A stretch of 64,000 nucleotides of DNA, taken from NCBI GenBank assembly GCA_016867265.1, contig VGJW01000005.1:62001-126000 (forward strand), written 5' to 3'. The notes under the pieces are model-generated. The model saw nothing but the letters and a program-made list of their open reading frames with translations. It searched no databases and was not told where the DNA came from. The translations under genes and the position numbers were made by a program. Positions 1-8,059 of this stretch are shown here, piece after piece. Positions within the stretch are counted from its first letter, which is position 1. Every line of letters begins with the position of its first letter. The DNA comes from Candidatus Tanganyikabacteria bacterium. GTDB taxonomy: Bacteria > Cyanobacteriota > Sericytochromatia > S15B-MN24 > VGJW01.

Positions 1-983
1 TTGGGTGTGATCGTGACGTTGGTGACGGGGAACTTGTTGACGATCGTGATGGTCGCCTTCTTGTTGTCCTGGGCGGCCACCTTGGGGTTGGCGAGGACCG
101 TGGCGTTGTTGTTCTGGATGGCGGCGTCGAGCCGCGCGTTGAAGTTGGCCGTCAGGTTGTCGAGGGCGTGAAACGTGATGGCCGTGCCACCGTTCGTGGT
201 TGCCGGGTTGCCTGCTTGGTTGCCTGCCCCGCCCGCCGTCGTGTTGGGGTTGCTGTTGTTGAACGAGGCGCCGAACTTGGCGCCGCCAAAGCCGTAGTTG
301 AGCCCGAGCTGCTCGCTGACGCGCGAGGAGACCTCGATCATCTTGACTTCGATGAGGACCTGGGGCGTGGGGATGTCCAACGCCTGGATGAGGGCCTTGG
401 CCCGGTCCAGCGCGTCCTCCGAAGCCGTGATAATCAGGCTGTTGGTGCGCTCGTCGCTCAGGATGCGGATGGTCTCGTTGCCTGCTTTTTCGTCCCCTTG
501 GGCCAGCGCCTGCTTGATGCGCGGTTCCAGGTCCGTGACCTTGCTGTTGTCGATGCGGAACAGGACGGTCTGCATGCCCGTGAACTTCTTCTTCGCGAAG
601 ACCTCGCGTGTCGCGATGAGCAGGGTCGAACCGACGCGGCGCGCTTCCAGATCCTGCATCTTCATGACGAGGCCAAGGGCTTCCTCGAGGGGAACGGCCT
701 TGAGGGAGATGGTCACCTTGCCTTGGACGGAGTCGTCGATGAGCAGGTTCATGCCGCCCTTGCGGCCCATGGTCTCCAGGATTTGCCGAACGTCGACATT
801 GGCCAGGCTGAGCGTGACCAACGTCGGGTTCTGGATTAGGCGCGTGCGTTCCACGCCCAGAGAACGATCGCCGACGGCACGGACATCGCTGCCGGACGCC
901 TGCGCGAATGCGGGTTGGACCGCGCCCGGGACGGTCAGCACCGCCGCGAGCAGGCCCAGTATGCCTTGGGTCCGGCTTCTCAT
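1..983 (-). CDS. pilQ: Type IV pilus secretin PilQ, N-terminal part (cut by window edge)
   Basis: PilQ forms the outer-membrane ring through which the type IV pilus passes. The visible 327 residues begin with a Sec signal peptide (cleavage likely after Ala27, PAFA|QAS). A small STN/secretin-N domain follows at about residues 60-125, then a NolW-type N1 ring domain at about 135-210 (ending ALDIPTPQVLIEVKMIEV), then the start of the secretin domain. A glycine/asparagine-rich stretch interrupts the secretin domain near residue 245. The gene runs off the left end. Its ATG overlaps the stop of pilP by 4 bases (ATGA), so translation is probably coupled. No AMIN domain is present in the visible part. 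It is the last visible gene of the pilMNOPQ run. Confidence 0.93.
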   Translation of the reverse strand, partial: MRSRTQGILGLLAAVLTVPGAVQPAFAQASGSDVRAVGDRSLGVERTRLIQNPTLVTLSLANVDVRQILETMGRKGGMNLLIDDSVQGKVTISLKAVPLEEALGLVMKMQDLEARRVGSTLLIATREVFAKKKFTGMQTVLFRIDNSKVTDLEPRIKQALAQGDEKAGNETIRILSDERTNSLIITASEDALDRAKALIQALDIPTPQVLIEVKMIEVSSRVSEQLGLNYGFGGAKFGASFNNSNPNTTAGGAGNQAGNPATTNGGTAITFHALDNLTANFNARLDAAIQNNNATVLANPKVAAQDNKKATITIVNKFPVTNVTITP

Positions 984-1630
984 GGCGTGGTCTGTCCTCC
1001 GATGTTCTTGACGAAGCGGCGACCGCGGTTGAGCAGGACCACCTGGGTGCTGTTGATGCTGACGATCTTGGACCCGTCCTCCAGGATTTCGCCGATGCGG
1101 GCTTCCCGGGTCAGGCCATCCAGTTCGAGGACGGCCAGAGCCTCGCGCCCCGTATTCAGGATGCCCTGAAGCTCCCAGAGCGGTTCATCCGGGTCCAGAT
1201 AGACGATTTCCTCGATGTATTGGCCTCCTGGGCCGGGCCGTCGCAGCGTCCGCGCCACCTTGCCGGGCGGCGGCACGATGACGGGGGGCGGCGCAATCTT
1301 CGGCTTGATGATGACCGGTGCCGGAATCGGCACGACTTGCATGTTCTTGTCCCGAAGCAGGGAGCGGAAAGGATCCTCCCGTCCGGAACGGGAGCGGGCC
1401 TCGCGGATGAGCTGGTGAATCTTGGACTCGCGGTTCGTCGTGCCTGGTCCGGGATTCGGAACCGAGGCGCTCGCCGGTGGTGGCGAAGCCCCGAACTCGG
1501 GATTGCCCGAGCCTGATGCCGGCAGTGTTAAGGCCGCATCGCCCGTGGCAGGCTGCTGGGCCAGCCCAGGGGCTGGCAACAGACAAAGACCTGCTGCCAC
1601 GAGGGCCGTGCCTCTATTGATCCAGGGCAT
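980..1630 (-). CDS. pilP: Pilus assembly protein PilP
   Basis: 216 residues. PilP links the inner-membrane PilM-N-O complex to the PilQ secretin. An N-terminal signal peptide ends near Ala24 (APGLA|QQ). There is a Cys at position 16 but no proper lipobox, so unlike many PilP proteins this one looks secreted or membrane-anchored rather than lipidated. A proline-rich linker (about 103-125) precedes a C-terminal beta domain with the PilP-typical pattern LRDKN...YLDPDEPLWELQG...L...TREARIG. It sits between pilO (17-base overlap) and pilQ (4-base overlap). The call rests on position and domain pattern; sequence conservation of PilP is low. Confidence 0.85.
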   Translation of the reverse strand: MPWINRGTALVAAGLCLLPAPGLAQQPATGDAALTLPASGSGNPEFGASPPPASASVPNPGPGTTNRESKIHQLIREARSRSGREDPFRSLLRDKNMQVVPIPAPVIIKPKIAPPPVIVPPPGKVARTLRRPGPGGQYIEEIVYLDPDEPLWELQGILNTGREALAVLELDGLTREARIGEILEDGSKIVSINSTQVVLLNRGRRFVKNIGGQTTP

Positions 1631-2261
1631 AGGTCGTCACCCGGAAGTTGATGGAGAGGGTACGGTTCGCATTGTCCGGTTGGGCCGGGGCGACTGCGCC
1701 TTCGGCCGCGGCAGAGGCACCTGCGGGTGGCCGGATGGTCGGCGGACCAATCTGCAGCACGCCTTCATAGGCTGACAGGCGTTCCAGGAACTGCACGAAA
1801 TCAGGGAACTTGGCGTTGACTTCAAGTTCGATGGTCTGCGTGCCGAGCGCCGCGAACTCCGGGGGCAGGGACTCGTCGCCGGGGGCCTTTTCCTTGGGCA
1901 TGAAGTTGGAGGGTGCGAAGCGCCGGATTTCCACCTTGGACTCGGCTGCGAGGGATGCCAAGTCCACGAGCAGGATGGACAAGACCTGGGTGTTGGCCGG
2001 GATACCGCGTCGCATCCGCTCGAAATCCTCGTTGTTGAGGCGTTCGCGCTCCGCGATCTCGCCCTCCGTCGTCGTGAGGTTGATGGCGGCAAGCAAGGTC
2101 TGTTGGTTGGCCTCGATGGTCGTCTGCTTCTCGAGATACTCCTCGAATCGTGGCCAAGGCCCCAGATAGGTCTGCAGGAGCAGCAGCAGCAGGAAGAAGA
2201 GCAGTGCCGCGAAACGCTGCTGCTCCGGGTTGAAGCTCCTGCCGAATATTTCGATGTTCAC
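1614..2261 (-). CDS. pilO: Pilus assembly protein PilO
   Basis: 215 residues. PilO is a bitopic inner-membrane protein that pairs with PilN to form the alignment complex of the pilus machine. It has a short cytoplasmic N-terminus, one leucine-rich transmembrane helix at about residues 16-32, a coiled-coil region (EEYLEKQTTIEANQQTLL) and a C-terminal ferredoxin-like periplasmic domain. An alanine/proline linker lies near the end. It starts 3 bases after pilN stops and its 3' end overlaps pilP by 17 bases, consistent with one operon. Confidence 0.9.
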   Translation of the reverse strand: MNIEIFGRSFNPEQQRFAALLFFLLLLLLQTYLGPWPRFEEYLEKQTTIEANQQTLLAAINLTTTEGEIAERERLNNEDFERMRRGIPANTQVLSILLVDLASLAAESKVEIRRFAPSNFMPKEKAPGDESLPPEFAALGTQTIELEVNAKFPDFVQFLERLSAYEGVLQIGPPTIRPPAGASAAAEGAVAPAQPDNANRTLSINFRVTTYALDQ

Positions 2262-2264
2262 GGC

Positions 2265-2939
2265 TCAGGACGGCTCCTTGTCCTGCTCAGCCGGGGGCGG
2301 CGCCCCTGCCGCAGCTTCTCCCGTCCCTGCGGCCGGCGCAGCAGGCGGAGCTTCGCCGCCGGCGTCCTTGTGCGTGACGCGAACCGTAATCTCGAAGTTC
2401 AGGGCACCGTCCTCGCCCGGCTCCATCTCGATGGGCTTCAAGGCGGGGTCTGCAAAGTTCCGCGCCGTCTGCAGGTTCGTGTAGAGGTAGGCGATGGACC
2501 GTGAATCCAGTGCGGCCCCCCGCAGGGTGAAGGTGGTTCCCGACGCGCTCAACTCCGTCAACCACAGGTCCGTGGGCGTCAGCATGCGCAGCTCCTCCAG
2601 GACCTCGGCCCAGGGATTGGATCGATCGATCCGGGATCGCAGGGCATCGTAGGCCTGTTCCTTCTGCTCGAGGGTGGTCTTCCGCTTGACCAGCTTGGAT
2701 TTGTCTGCGGTCGATGCCTTGAGGCTTATTTCCTGGTCGGCAAGCGTCGCGTTAGCCTTTGCTACACACTGCGTGTCCACCAGGCCCGTCAAAAGCACGG
2801 GGAGGCCCAGGGAGACGATGCTTCCCACCACCACGACGAACACGAAGCCCGGATCGAGGTTGGCAAGATAGGGGGGCAGCTTGACCCCGGCAATCTCCTT
2901 GGATTCCGGGGGCAGCAGGTTGACCTTGAGGACCTTCAT
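2265..2939 (-). CDS. pilN: Pilus assembly protein PilN
   Basis: 224 residues. The N-terminus carries the conserved PilN motif that binds PilM (MKVLKVNLLPPES), though here the usual 'IN LLP' reads 'VNLLP'. A single transmembrane helix lies at about 31-52, followed by a coiled coil and a ferredoxin-like periplasmic domain, then an Ala/Gly/Pro-rich tail. The ATG overlaps the pilM stop by 4 bases. Together with PilM and PilO it forms the inner-membrane platform. Confidence 0.92.
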   Translation of the reverse strand: MKVLKVNLLPPESKEIAGVKLPPYLANLDPGFVFVVVVGSIVSLGLPVLLTGLVDTQCVAKANATLADQEISLKASTADKSKLVKRKTTLEQKEQAYDALRSRIDRSNPWAEVLEELRMLTPTDLWLTELSASGTTFTLRGAALDSRSIAYLYTNLQTARNFADPALKPIEMEPGEDGALNFEITVRVTHKDAGGEAPPAAPAAGTGEAAAGAPPPAEQDKEPS

Positions 2940-4060
2940 TCGCCGAGGGCCCCTCTAATCGCGAGGCCGATGGCCGTCGCCAGCGTGGGGCCTTGGGGCA
3001 GGAGGATGTCCGGCGGGAACTCGGCCTCGTCGAACTCGATGTGGTGGAAGGGGTTGATCGGCTCGACCGGCATGGCGACCCGGCTGGCCAGATAGCGCTC
3101 GATGCCGCGGATGTTGCCGCCGCGACCGGACAGCACGACTCGATCGATGGGGTCCGAGCCTTGGGCAAGGTAAAAGTCGAGCGACCGGCTGATCTCGCCT
3201 GTCAACTCACCCAGCGCAGGCCGGATGCTTTCGGCAGCCTGCTCGGCCTCGGGCGACATGTCGAAGCCGCCCTGAGGGTCGACGTCCACTTCGTCGAGCA
3301 GCTTGCGGGCCGTTTCCTCGTCGACGCCCATGCTGTTGATGAGCAGGTCGAGCAAGTAGGCGAAGCCGATGGGGATCGAGCGCGTGAACCGGGGCACGCC
3401 GGAGACCAGGATGTTGATGTCCGTCGTCCAGCCCTGGATGTGGACCAAGGCCGTCGTCATCTCGTCTCGGCACTGGTCCGTGTCGGCGATGGTCCGGACG
3501 ATGGCGAACGAGGCGACATCCAGCGCGTCGAGCTGGATCTCGGCACCCTTGAGTGCCTCGACCAGCGTGTTGACCAGCGTCTTCTGGGCCGCGACCAGAA
3601 TGATCTCATGCTTGAGCGCGCCATCTTCCTCGATTTCGCCCACGCGGTCATAGGCGAGGTTGACGTCCTCGATGGCGAAGGGGATATAGCGTTCCGCCTC
3701 GTAGCTGATGACTTCCTTGAGTTCGCTGTCGGGCATGGCCGGGAAGCGCACGGGCCGGACGATCGTCGACTGTCCTGCGACGGCCGAGATGGCCCGGCGG
3801 CTTTCAATCTCGTTGTCGACCAGCAGGGCCTGGATGGTGTCGGCGAGGGCGGTCGGGTCGGTGATCTCGCCTTCCTGGACCGAGTTCCAGGGGGTGTTGC
3901 CGAGGATGACCTGCCTGAGGACCACGGTGCCCTTCACGCGCCGCAGTTCGACGATGACGATGGTGTCGGACGTGATGTCGATGCCGATGCGGACGACGGG
4001 CTTGAAGATGGCCCTGATCTTCTCGAAGCCCTGCGTGACGGTCTGCTGGAAGTTCGCCAT
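2936..4060 (-). CDS. pilM: Pilus assembly ATPase-fold protein PilM
   Basis: 374 residues, the normal length for PilM. It is an actin/FtsA-fold cytoplasmic protein that binds the PilN N-terminus. The first phosphate-binding strand is visible (RIGIDITSDTIVIVEL, about residues 22-37), and the adenosine-binding motif lies near the C-terminus (VVLSGRGGNIRGIERYL). The SHS2-like 1C region with SYEAERYIPF is also typical. It follows pilD directly (one base between the pilD stop and the pilM ATG) and overlaps pilN by 4 bases. Confidence 0.94.
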   Translation of the reverse strand: MANFQQTVTQGFEKIRAIFKPVVRIGIDITSDTIVIVELRRVKGTVVLRQVILGNTPWNSVQEGEITDPTALADTIQALLVDNEIESRRAISAVAGQSTIVRPVRFPAMPDSELKEVISYEAERYIPFAIEDVNLAYDRVGEIEEDGALKHEIILVAAQKTLVNTLVEALKGAEIQLDALDVASFAIVRTIADTDQCRDEMTTALVHIQGWTTDINILVSGVPRFTRSIPIGFAYLLDLLINSMGVDEETARKLLDEVDVDPQGGFDMSPEAEQAAESIRPALGELTGEISRSLDFYLAQGSDPIDRVVLSGRGGNIRGIERYLASRVAMPVEPINPFHHIEFDEAEFPPDILLPQGPTLATAIGLAIRGALGE

Positions 4061-4061
4061 C

Positions 4062-5003
4062 TCAGGCCATCCCTTCCAGGTACCAGCGAAGCAGGCGATC
4101 CCCCGTCAGCATCGCCACCCATCCGCCGAGCACCAGAGCTGGTCCGAAGGGAAAGGGTCTGGTCTGGCGGTCGCGTACGGACCGCCACGTGGCGCCGAAA
4201 CCATAGCCTTGACGCACGAACTCGACGAGGATGCCCAGCAGGCTGCCGAGCACGAAGGACCCGGCGATGGCGACCACGAGGGGACGGGGACCGAGCCATG
4301 CGCCCAGTGCGGCGGCAAGATGGGCATCCCCGCGACCCAGCGCATCCCGTCTGAAGACTGCGAAGGCCGTTGCCTCGAGGGTCCGGAAGCCCAGGTAGGC
4401 CGCGATGGTGGCGAGGATCGCCCCGGCCGGGTCTCCCGCCCATGCCTGCCAGGCAAGGCCTGCCCATATGAGCGGAAAGGTGATGCCCGTCGGCAGCATC
4501 ATAGTGTCCACGTCAATCCAGAAGAGCGCCATGGTGGCCGCGAAGAAGCCGATCCAGGCCAAGGTGGCCCCCGTAGCCCCGAAGCAGTCGAAAATGGCCA
4601 GGCAACCGGCTGCGGTCGCGAGCTCGACGAGGGGGTACCTGGGGGAAATGGTTGCCGCGCAGTTGCGGCAGCGACCCTTGAGCAGCAGCCAGCCGATCAC
4701 GGGCAGATTGTCGTGCCAGGGAATGGGCTGGCGGCAGGCCGGGCAGGCCGATCCGGGCTGGGCCAGGTCGTAGTCCGGATGGACCGGAAGGGGCTGGGCC
4801 ACGGTATGGTCACCGATTTCGAGGGTGTGATTGCCCACCACGGGCAGGGGGACGCGTGGTTCTGGGAGGGGGGCGTACCCCCCCATGCGGGGCAACCGAT
4901 GAATGACGACATTCAGGAAGCTGCCCAAGATGGCCCCGAACAGCACGGCCGCCACCGGCAGGAAGCCCGGCGGCCACCATGACGCATCGAAGGGGTTGGC
5001 CAT
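4062..5003 (-). CDS. pilD: Prepilin peptidase/N-methyltransferase PilD
   Basis: About 313 residues. PilD is an integral membrane aspartyl protease that cleaves the leader of prepilins such as the pilA product and methylates the new N-terminus. It has the N-terminal GAILGSFLNVVIHRLP motif, the cytoplasmic four-cysteine domain (CPAC...CRNC), and both catalytic aspartates, in FWIDVDTM and in the GxGD-type motif GRGDAHLA. Multiple hydrophobic helices follow. I chose the ATG at 5003; an in-frame GTG at 5012 is an alternative and neither has a strong ribosome site. The gene lies between a TPR gene and pilM, as part of the pilus cluster. Confidence 0.95.
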   Translation of the reverse strand: MANPFDASWWPPGFLPVAAVLFGAILGSFLNVVIHRLPRMGGYAPLPEPRVPLPVVGNHTLEIGDHTVAQPLPVHPDYDLAQPGSACPACRQPIPWHDNLPVIGWLLLKGRCRNCAATISPRYPLVELATAAGCLAIFDCFGATGATLAWIGFFAATMALFWIDVDTMMLPTGITFPLIWAGLAWQAWAGDPAGAILATIAAYLGFRTLEATAFAVFRRDALGRGDAHLAAALGAWLGPRPLVVAIAGSFVLGSLLGILVEFVRQGYGFGATWRSVRDRQTRPFPFGPALVLGGWVAMLTGDRLLRWYLEGMA

Positions 5004-5039
5004 CGTCAACACCCGTTTGTACCACCCATCATGGCCATG

Positions 5040-5756
5040 TTAACGGCCGGAGCGGTCCGGTGCCGTGACGGATGCCCGTTCCCGACGCAGCCGTTCGAGG
5101 GCGCGACGGGCCACGCCGGCAAGCCGGTCGTCCCCGCGGCGCCGGGCATCCTCGGCGATGGCTCGCCACAAGCGACCGGCAAGATTCGGGTCGTTTCGGC
5201 GTTCGGCAAGCCCGGCCGCCATCTTCATGGCGTTGCGTACGATGGCGAGGTCCTGCGGGTGCGCGCCCGGAGCGGCTGCAGCCATGAAGGCGCTTATGGC
5301 CCCGTCCAGATCTCGAAGCAGGAGGAAGCGCACGAAGCCCAGTTGGTACAGGAGCTGACGGTCTCCCGGGCGATGGGCCAAGCCACGCTCCAGCAGGTCC
5401 TGTGCGGCCTGGGGACGGTCGGCATCTCCCAGGGCCCAGCTGCCGAAGACATACGCCACAAGATAGTCGGGATCGAGGGTCGTCACGGTCTGCAGGCCGG
5501 CCTCCAAGGCCCCGAAGCGTCGATCCGACGCATCCCGGGCCATGATGGCTCCATCGTGCTGGAGGAAGGCAAGCCAGGCCATGTCGGCCCAGAGCGCGTC
5601 GAAGTCCGTAGCCAGAAGCTTCGCATAGCGTGCCGGCAGGGGGCGGTAGTCGCGCGCCGGGTCCTCGGCAAGGTTGCCTGTTGCCCGGACGTGCGTCGTT
5701 ACGGCCACAAGGGCCGCTGCCACCAGCACGAGGCCCGGGCGAAGGTCAGGCTTCAC
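5040..5756 (-). CDS. TPR-repeat membrane-anchored protein of the pilus cluster
   Basis: 238 residues of unknown exact function. An N-terminal hydrophobic segment (about residues 8-24) is a signal or anchor. The rest consists of alpha-helical repeats with TPR-like signatures (for example LDPDYLVAYVFGSWALGD and ALEAGLQTVTTLDP). Its start overlaps the upstream ABC permease gene by 11 bases, so it very likely works with it. I recall the Myxococcus pil cluster having three genes, pilG, pilH and pilI, at this position (an ABC transporter plus an accessory protein). This gene could be the accessory partner, but I cannot confirm homology to PilG. Confidence 0.7.
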   Translation of the reverse strand: MKPDLRPGLVLVAAALVAVTTHVRATGNLAEDPARDYRPLPARYAKLLATDFDALWADMAWLAFLQHDGAIMARDASDRRFGALEAGLQTVTTLDPDYLVAYVFGSWALGDADRPQAAQDLLERGLAHRPGDRQLLYQLGFVRFLLLRDLDGAISAFMAAAAPGAHPQDLAIVRNAMKMAAGLAERRNDPNLAGRLWRAIAEDARRRGDDRLAGVARRALERLRRERASVTAPDRSGR

Positions 5757-6519
5757 GGCGATGGAAGGCGAGTATGCCGGTGCTCAAGGCCAGCACGCAC
5801 CAGGAGACGCCATGCGTGACGGCGGCAAGGGCAAGTCCGGGCGTCAACGATTGTCCATGGATGATGCGGTTCTTGAGGTCCAGCAGCGAGAAGTCCGGCA
5901 GGATGTGGCCGATGACCGCAAGCAGGGTTTTCGAGGGCCATGGCAGTTGCGCCGCCAGGCCCTGCAGGCTGTCCAGGTTGTGGCCCGTGACATAGAGCGC
6001 CAGCGTGGCCAACAAGGTGACGGGCGTCGAGGCAAAGGCCGAAAAGCCGACGGCCAGCGAGGCCGCCACCATGGTCTGGAGCAGGACAAGGGGAAGCTGG
6101 CCCAGCAAGGGCCAGACCTCGAGCCCACGCAACGCCAGAAGGAACAGCAGGATCACGGCCTGGACGGCAACCAGCAAGGTGCCCATGGCGAGTAGGCCGA
6201 AGGCCTTCCCCAGCAAGAAGCTGGTGCGCGAGACCGGCTTGGACAACACAAGGAAGGAGGTCCGGCGTTCCCACTCGCGGGGCAGCATCTGGGCACCGGC
6301 GACGATGACCAGCAAGACCGAGGTCACTTCGAGGCTGGCGAAGCCGAGGTCCGCCAGAATGCGACCATCCTGACCCAGCGAGAGTCCGCCGAGCGGTATG
6401 GCGATCAGCAGGATCACGACGGAGGCGAGCATGGCCCCCGAGACCAGCCGTTCACGCAGCAACTCGCGCCATGTCTGGTGGGCCAGCGCCATGATGTGGC
6501 CAGCGGACATCAGATTCAC
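5746..6519 (-). CDS. ABC-2 type transporter permease (PilI-like by context)
   Basis: 257 residues with about six hydrophobic helices and the ABC-2 family arrangement (a soluble amphipathic N-terminus ALAHQTWRELLRERL, then paired helices; the conserved SKPVSRTSFLLGKAFGLL loop). It is the membrane half of the transporter whose ATPase is encoded immediately upstream with a 4-base overlap (ATGA). In Myxococcus a comparable ABC system in the same position is needed for pilus assembly; that role is inferred here from synteny only. Confidence 0.85.
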   Translation of the reverse strand: MNLMSAGHIMALAHQTWRELLRERLVSGAMLASVVILLIAIPLGGLSLGQDGRILADLGFASLEVTSVLLVIVAGAQMLPREWERRTSFLVLSKPVSRTSFLLGKAFGLLAMGTLLVAVQAVILLFLLALRGLEVWPLLGQLPLVLLQTMVAASLAVGFSAFASTPVTLLATLALYVTGHNLDSLQGLAAQLPWPSKTLLAVIGHILPDFSLLDLKNRIIHGQSLTPGLALAAVTHGVSWCVLALSTGILAFHRREA

Positions 6520-7274
6520 GCCGTGGCGGCGACGGCCTTCGGAGCGCGGACCGTTTCCATGAACAAGGTCTCGAGTTCCCGGCCCTGTCGCTTCAGATCG
6601 TCGACGGCAGCCTGAGCGGCAAGCCGACCTTCCACAAGAATGCCGACCCGATCGCAGATTTCCGACACGTCCGACAGGATGTGCGAGTTGAAGAAGATGG
6701 TCTTGCCCTGGCGTTTGAGGTCCAGGATGAGCTCGCGGAACTCGTGACGCCCGACCGGGTCGAGGCCGCTCATCGGTTCGTCGAGCAGCACCAGCTCCGG
6801 ATCGTTGATGAGGGCCTGGGCGATGCCGACGCGCTGCAGCATGCCCTTGGAATACTTCTTGAGCTGGACCTTGCGGGCCTCCTGCATCCGGACCTGCGCC
6901 AGAAGTTGGTCGGTGCGCGCCTCGACCAAATGCCGCGGCAGGTTGAACAGGCCGCCGCAGAACCGCAGGAACTCCTCGCCCGTCAGGTGCTGGTAGAAGT
7001 AGGGATTCTCTGGGAGATAGCCGATGCGGTTCCGGACATCCGGGTTCTCGGGACTTTGCCCGAAGACCCGAATCGTGCCGCGCGTCGGTCGCGCAAGGCC
7101 CAGGAACAGCTTTTGCGAAGTGGTCTTGCCCGCGCCATTGGGGCCGAGCAGGCCAAAGGTCTCTCCGGGCTGGATCACCAGGTCGAGGCCGACGAGGGCC
7201 TGTCGCGCCGGCTGCCCGATCTGGGCGGCATAGGTCTTGGAGAGGCCGGAAGCCTCGAGGACAAGTTCGCTCAC
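6516..7274 (-). CDS. ABC transporter ATP-binding protein (PilH-like by context)
   Basis: About 252 residues from a GTG start at 7274, chosen because AGGTG lies upstream at normal spacing and because the longer in-frame extension to 7331 would translate the hairpin described at 7299-7335. Walker A is GPNGAGKTT, the signature is YSKGMLQRVG (a variant of LSGGQ), Walker B is LVLLDEPMSGLD, and the H-loop is FNSHIL. The best match is to CcmA/NatA-type ATPases that pair with ABC-2 permeases, here the overlapping downstream gene. It lies between pilA and pilD, suggesting a role in pilus biogenesis. Confidence 0.92.
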   Translation of the reverse strand: MSELVLEASGLSKTYAAQIGQPARQALVGLDLVIQPGETFGLLGPNGAGKTTSQKLFLGLARPTRGTIRVFGQSPENPDVRNRIGYLPENPYFYQHLTGEEFLRFCGGLFNLPRHLVEARTDQLLAQVRMQEARKVQLKKYSKGMLQRVGIAQALINDPELVLLDEPMSGLDPVGRHEFRELILDLKRQGKTIFFNSHILSDVSEICDRVGILVEGRLAAQAAVDDLKRQGRELETLFMETVRAPKAVAATA

Positions 7275-7298
7275 GATCGCTTGTTCACCTGCAGGCAT

Positions 7299-7335
7299 CG
7301 CGATGGCCTGCCGCCGAGGGCGACAGGCCATCGCG
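7299..7335 (-). terminator. Long hairpin between pilA and the ABC-transporter genes
   Basis: A 17-bp inverted repeat (7299-7315 against 7319-7335) with a 3-base loop and a single G-U type mismatch lies 12 bases after the pilA stop. There is no T-run on the minus strand after it. It probably acts as a partial terminator or an RNA-stabilising 3' end for the abundant pilin message, with readthrough into the downstream pil genes. Confidence 0.7.
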
Positions 7336-7346
7336 CACGTTCCGAA

Positions 7347-7838
7347 TCAGTTGTTCTTGAGAACCGACACCACGACGGCTTTGCTCGCCTTCTTGCCGAT
7401 GCCCGTGATGGTGTAGGTGTCGCTGGCGGACCCGCTAACGGCATAGCAGACTGCACCGTAGTGGCTCTCGATGAAGGTGCCATTATTGACTCCGTCGGCG
7501 GTGCCGATCTGACCGTTCAAGACCGTAACGGTGGGCACGACGTTGGCAGTCTGGGGACCCTTGCCCCACGGTGTCTTGGGATAGGCCCCGCCAGCCATGT
7601 ACTCGACCTTTTGAATGACCTGAGCGTAGAAGTTCCCGTTGTCGGGGTAGACGCCGGCCTGGTCGACGCCGTACTGCTCCAGCGCCATCTGAACGCTGTG
7701 GGCGTTGGCCTGGACGCCGGCGTTCTTGGCCTTGTCCTGAGCGCCCATGAAGTTGGGAACGGCCACGGAGGCCAGGATGCCGATGATGACGACGACCACC
7801 AGCAACTCGATCAGGGTGAAACCACGAGACTTGCGCAC
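7347..7838 (-). CDS. pilA: Type IV major pilin (PilA-like)
   Basis: 163 residues with a GTG start (GGAG 8 bases upstream). The short leader MRKSRG is followed by the class III signal FTLIELLVVVVIIGILASVAVPNF, with the glycine at -1 and Glu5 required for processing by PilD and for assembly. The globular domain is small and ends without the C-terminal disulfide loop (only one Cys). The N-terminal half resembles GspG/PilA proteins with QANAHSVQMALEQYGVDQAGVYPD. Position at the head of the pil cluster and its own upstream control region favour the major pilin, although a type II-like pseudopilin cannot be excluded by sequence alone. Confidence 0.88.
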   Translation of the reverse strand: MRKSRGFTLIELLVVVVIIGILASVAVPNFMGAQDKAKNAGVQANAHSVQMALEQYGVDQAGVYPDNGNFYAQVIQKVEYMAGGAYPKTPWGKGPQTANVVPTVTVLNGQIGTADGVNNGTFIESHYGAVCYAVSGSASDTYTITGIGKKASKAVVVSVLKNN

Positions 7839-7889
7839 CTGCTGGGCTCCATGCTTCTGGCAAAGGGGGCTATCGGGATTGAGCGTTCC

Positions 7890-7943
7890 CCCTGACGCGA
7901 CAGGTTAAACCATCCCCCGGGAAAGGGCCACCTCGCGTCAGGG
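7890..7943. promoter_or_regulatory. Inverted repeat upstream of pilA
   Basis: The 220-base divergent region 7839-8059 lies between pilA (minus) and the fliK-like gene (plus). It contains a perfect 11-bp inverted repeat: CCCTGACGCGA at 7890-7900 and its complement at 7933-7943, separated by 32 bases. The centre holds GGTTTAACC-type sequence that could carry the pilA -10 element on the minus strand. I see no sigma-54 -24/-12 motif. The repeat could be a paired regulator site or a long-loop RNA structure; function is unknown. Confidence 0.45.
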
Positions 7944-8059
7944 CGAGGCCCGGTCGGCGGTTTGTTGAAAGGTCATTAAGGGCGGGTTTGAGCCCCGGAG
8001 GCAAGGGGTAGACAGGCATTGGGGCGACTTGGCTACGGCCCCCGCTGCAGGAGAGAACC

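Noticed and set aside
168-1516. Long plus-strand open frames opposite pilQ and pilP
   Set aside because: Their translations are Arg/Asp/Ala-rich and match nothing; the minus strand encodes complete, recognisable pilus proteins. High GC content makes long antisense frames common.
2993-4982. Plus-strand frames of 424 and 453 codons opposite pilM and pilD
   Set aside because: Complementary shadows of well-conserved genes.
7839-7960. Sigma-54 promoter for pilA
   Set aside because: I searched for GG-N10-GC with TGGCAC-type flanks on the minus strand and saw no acceptable match.
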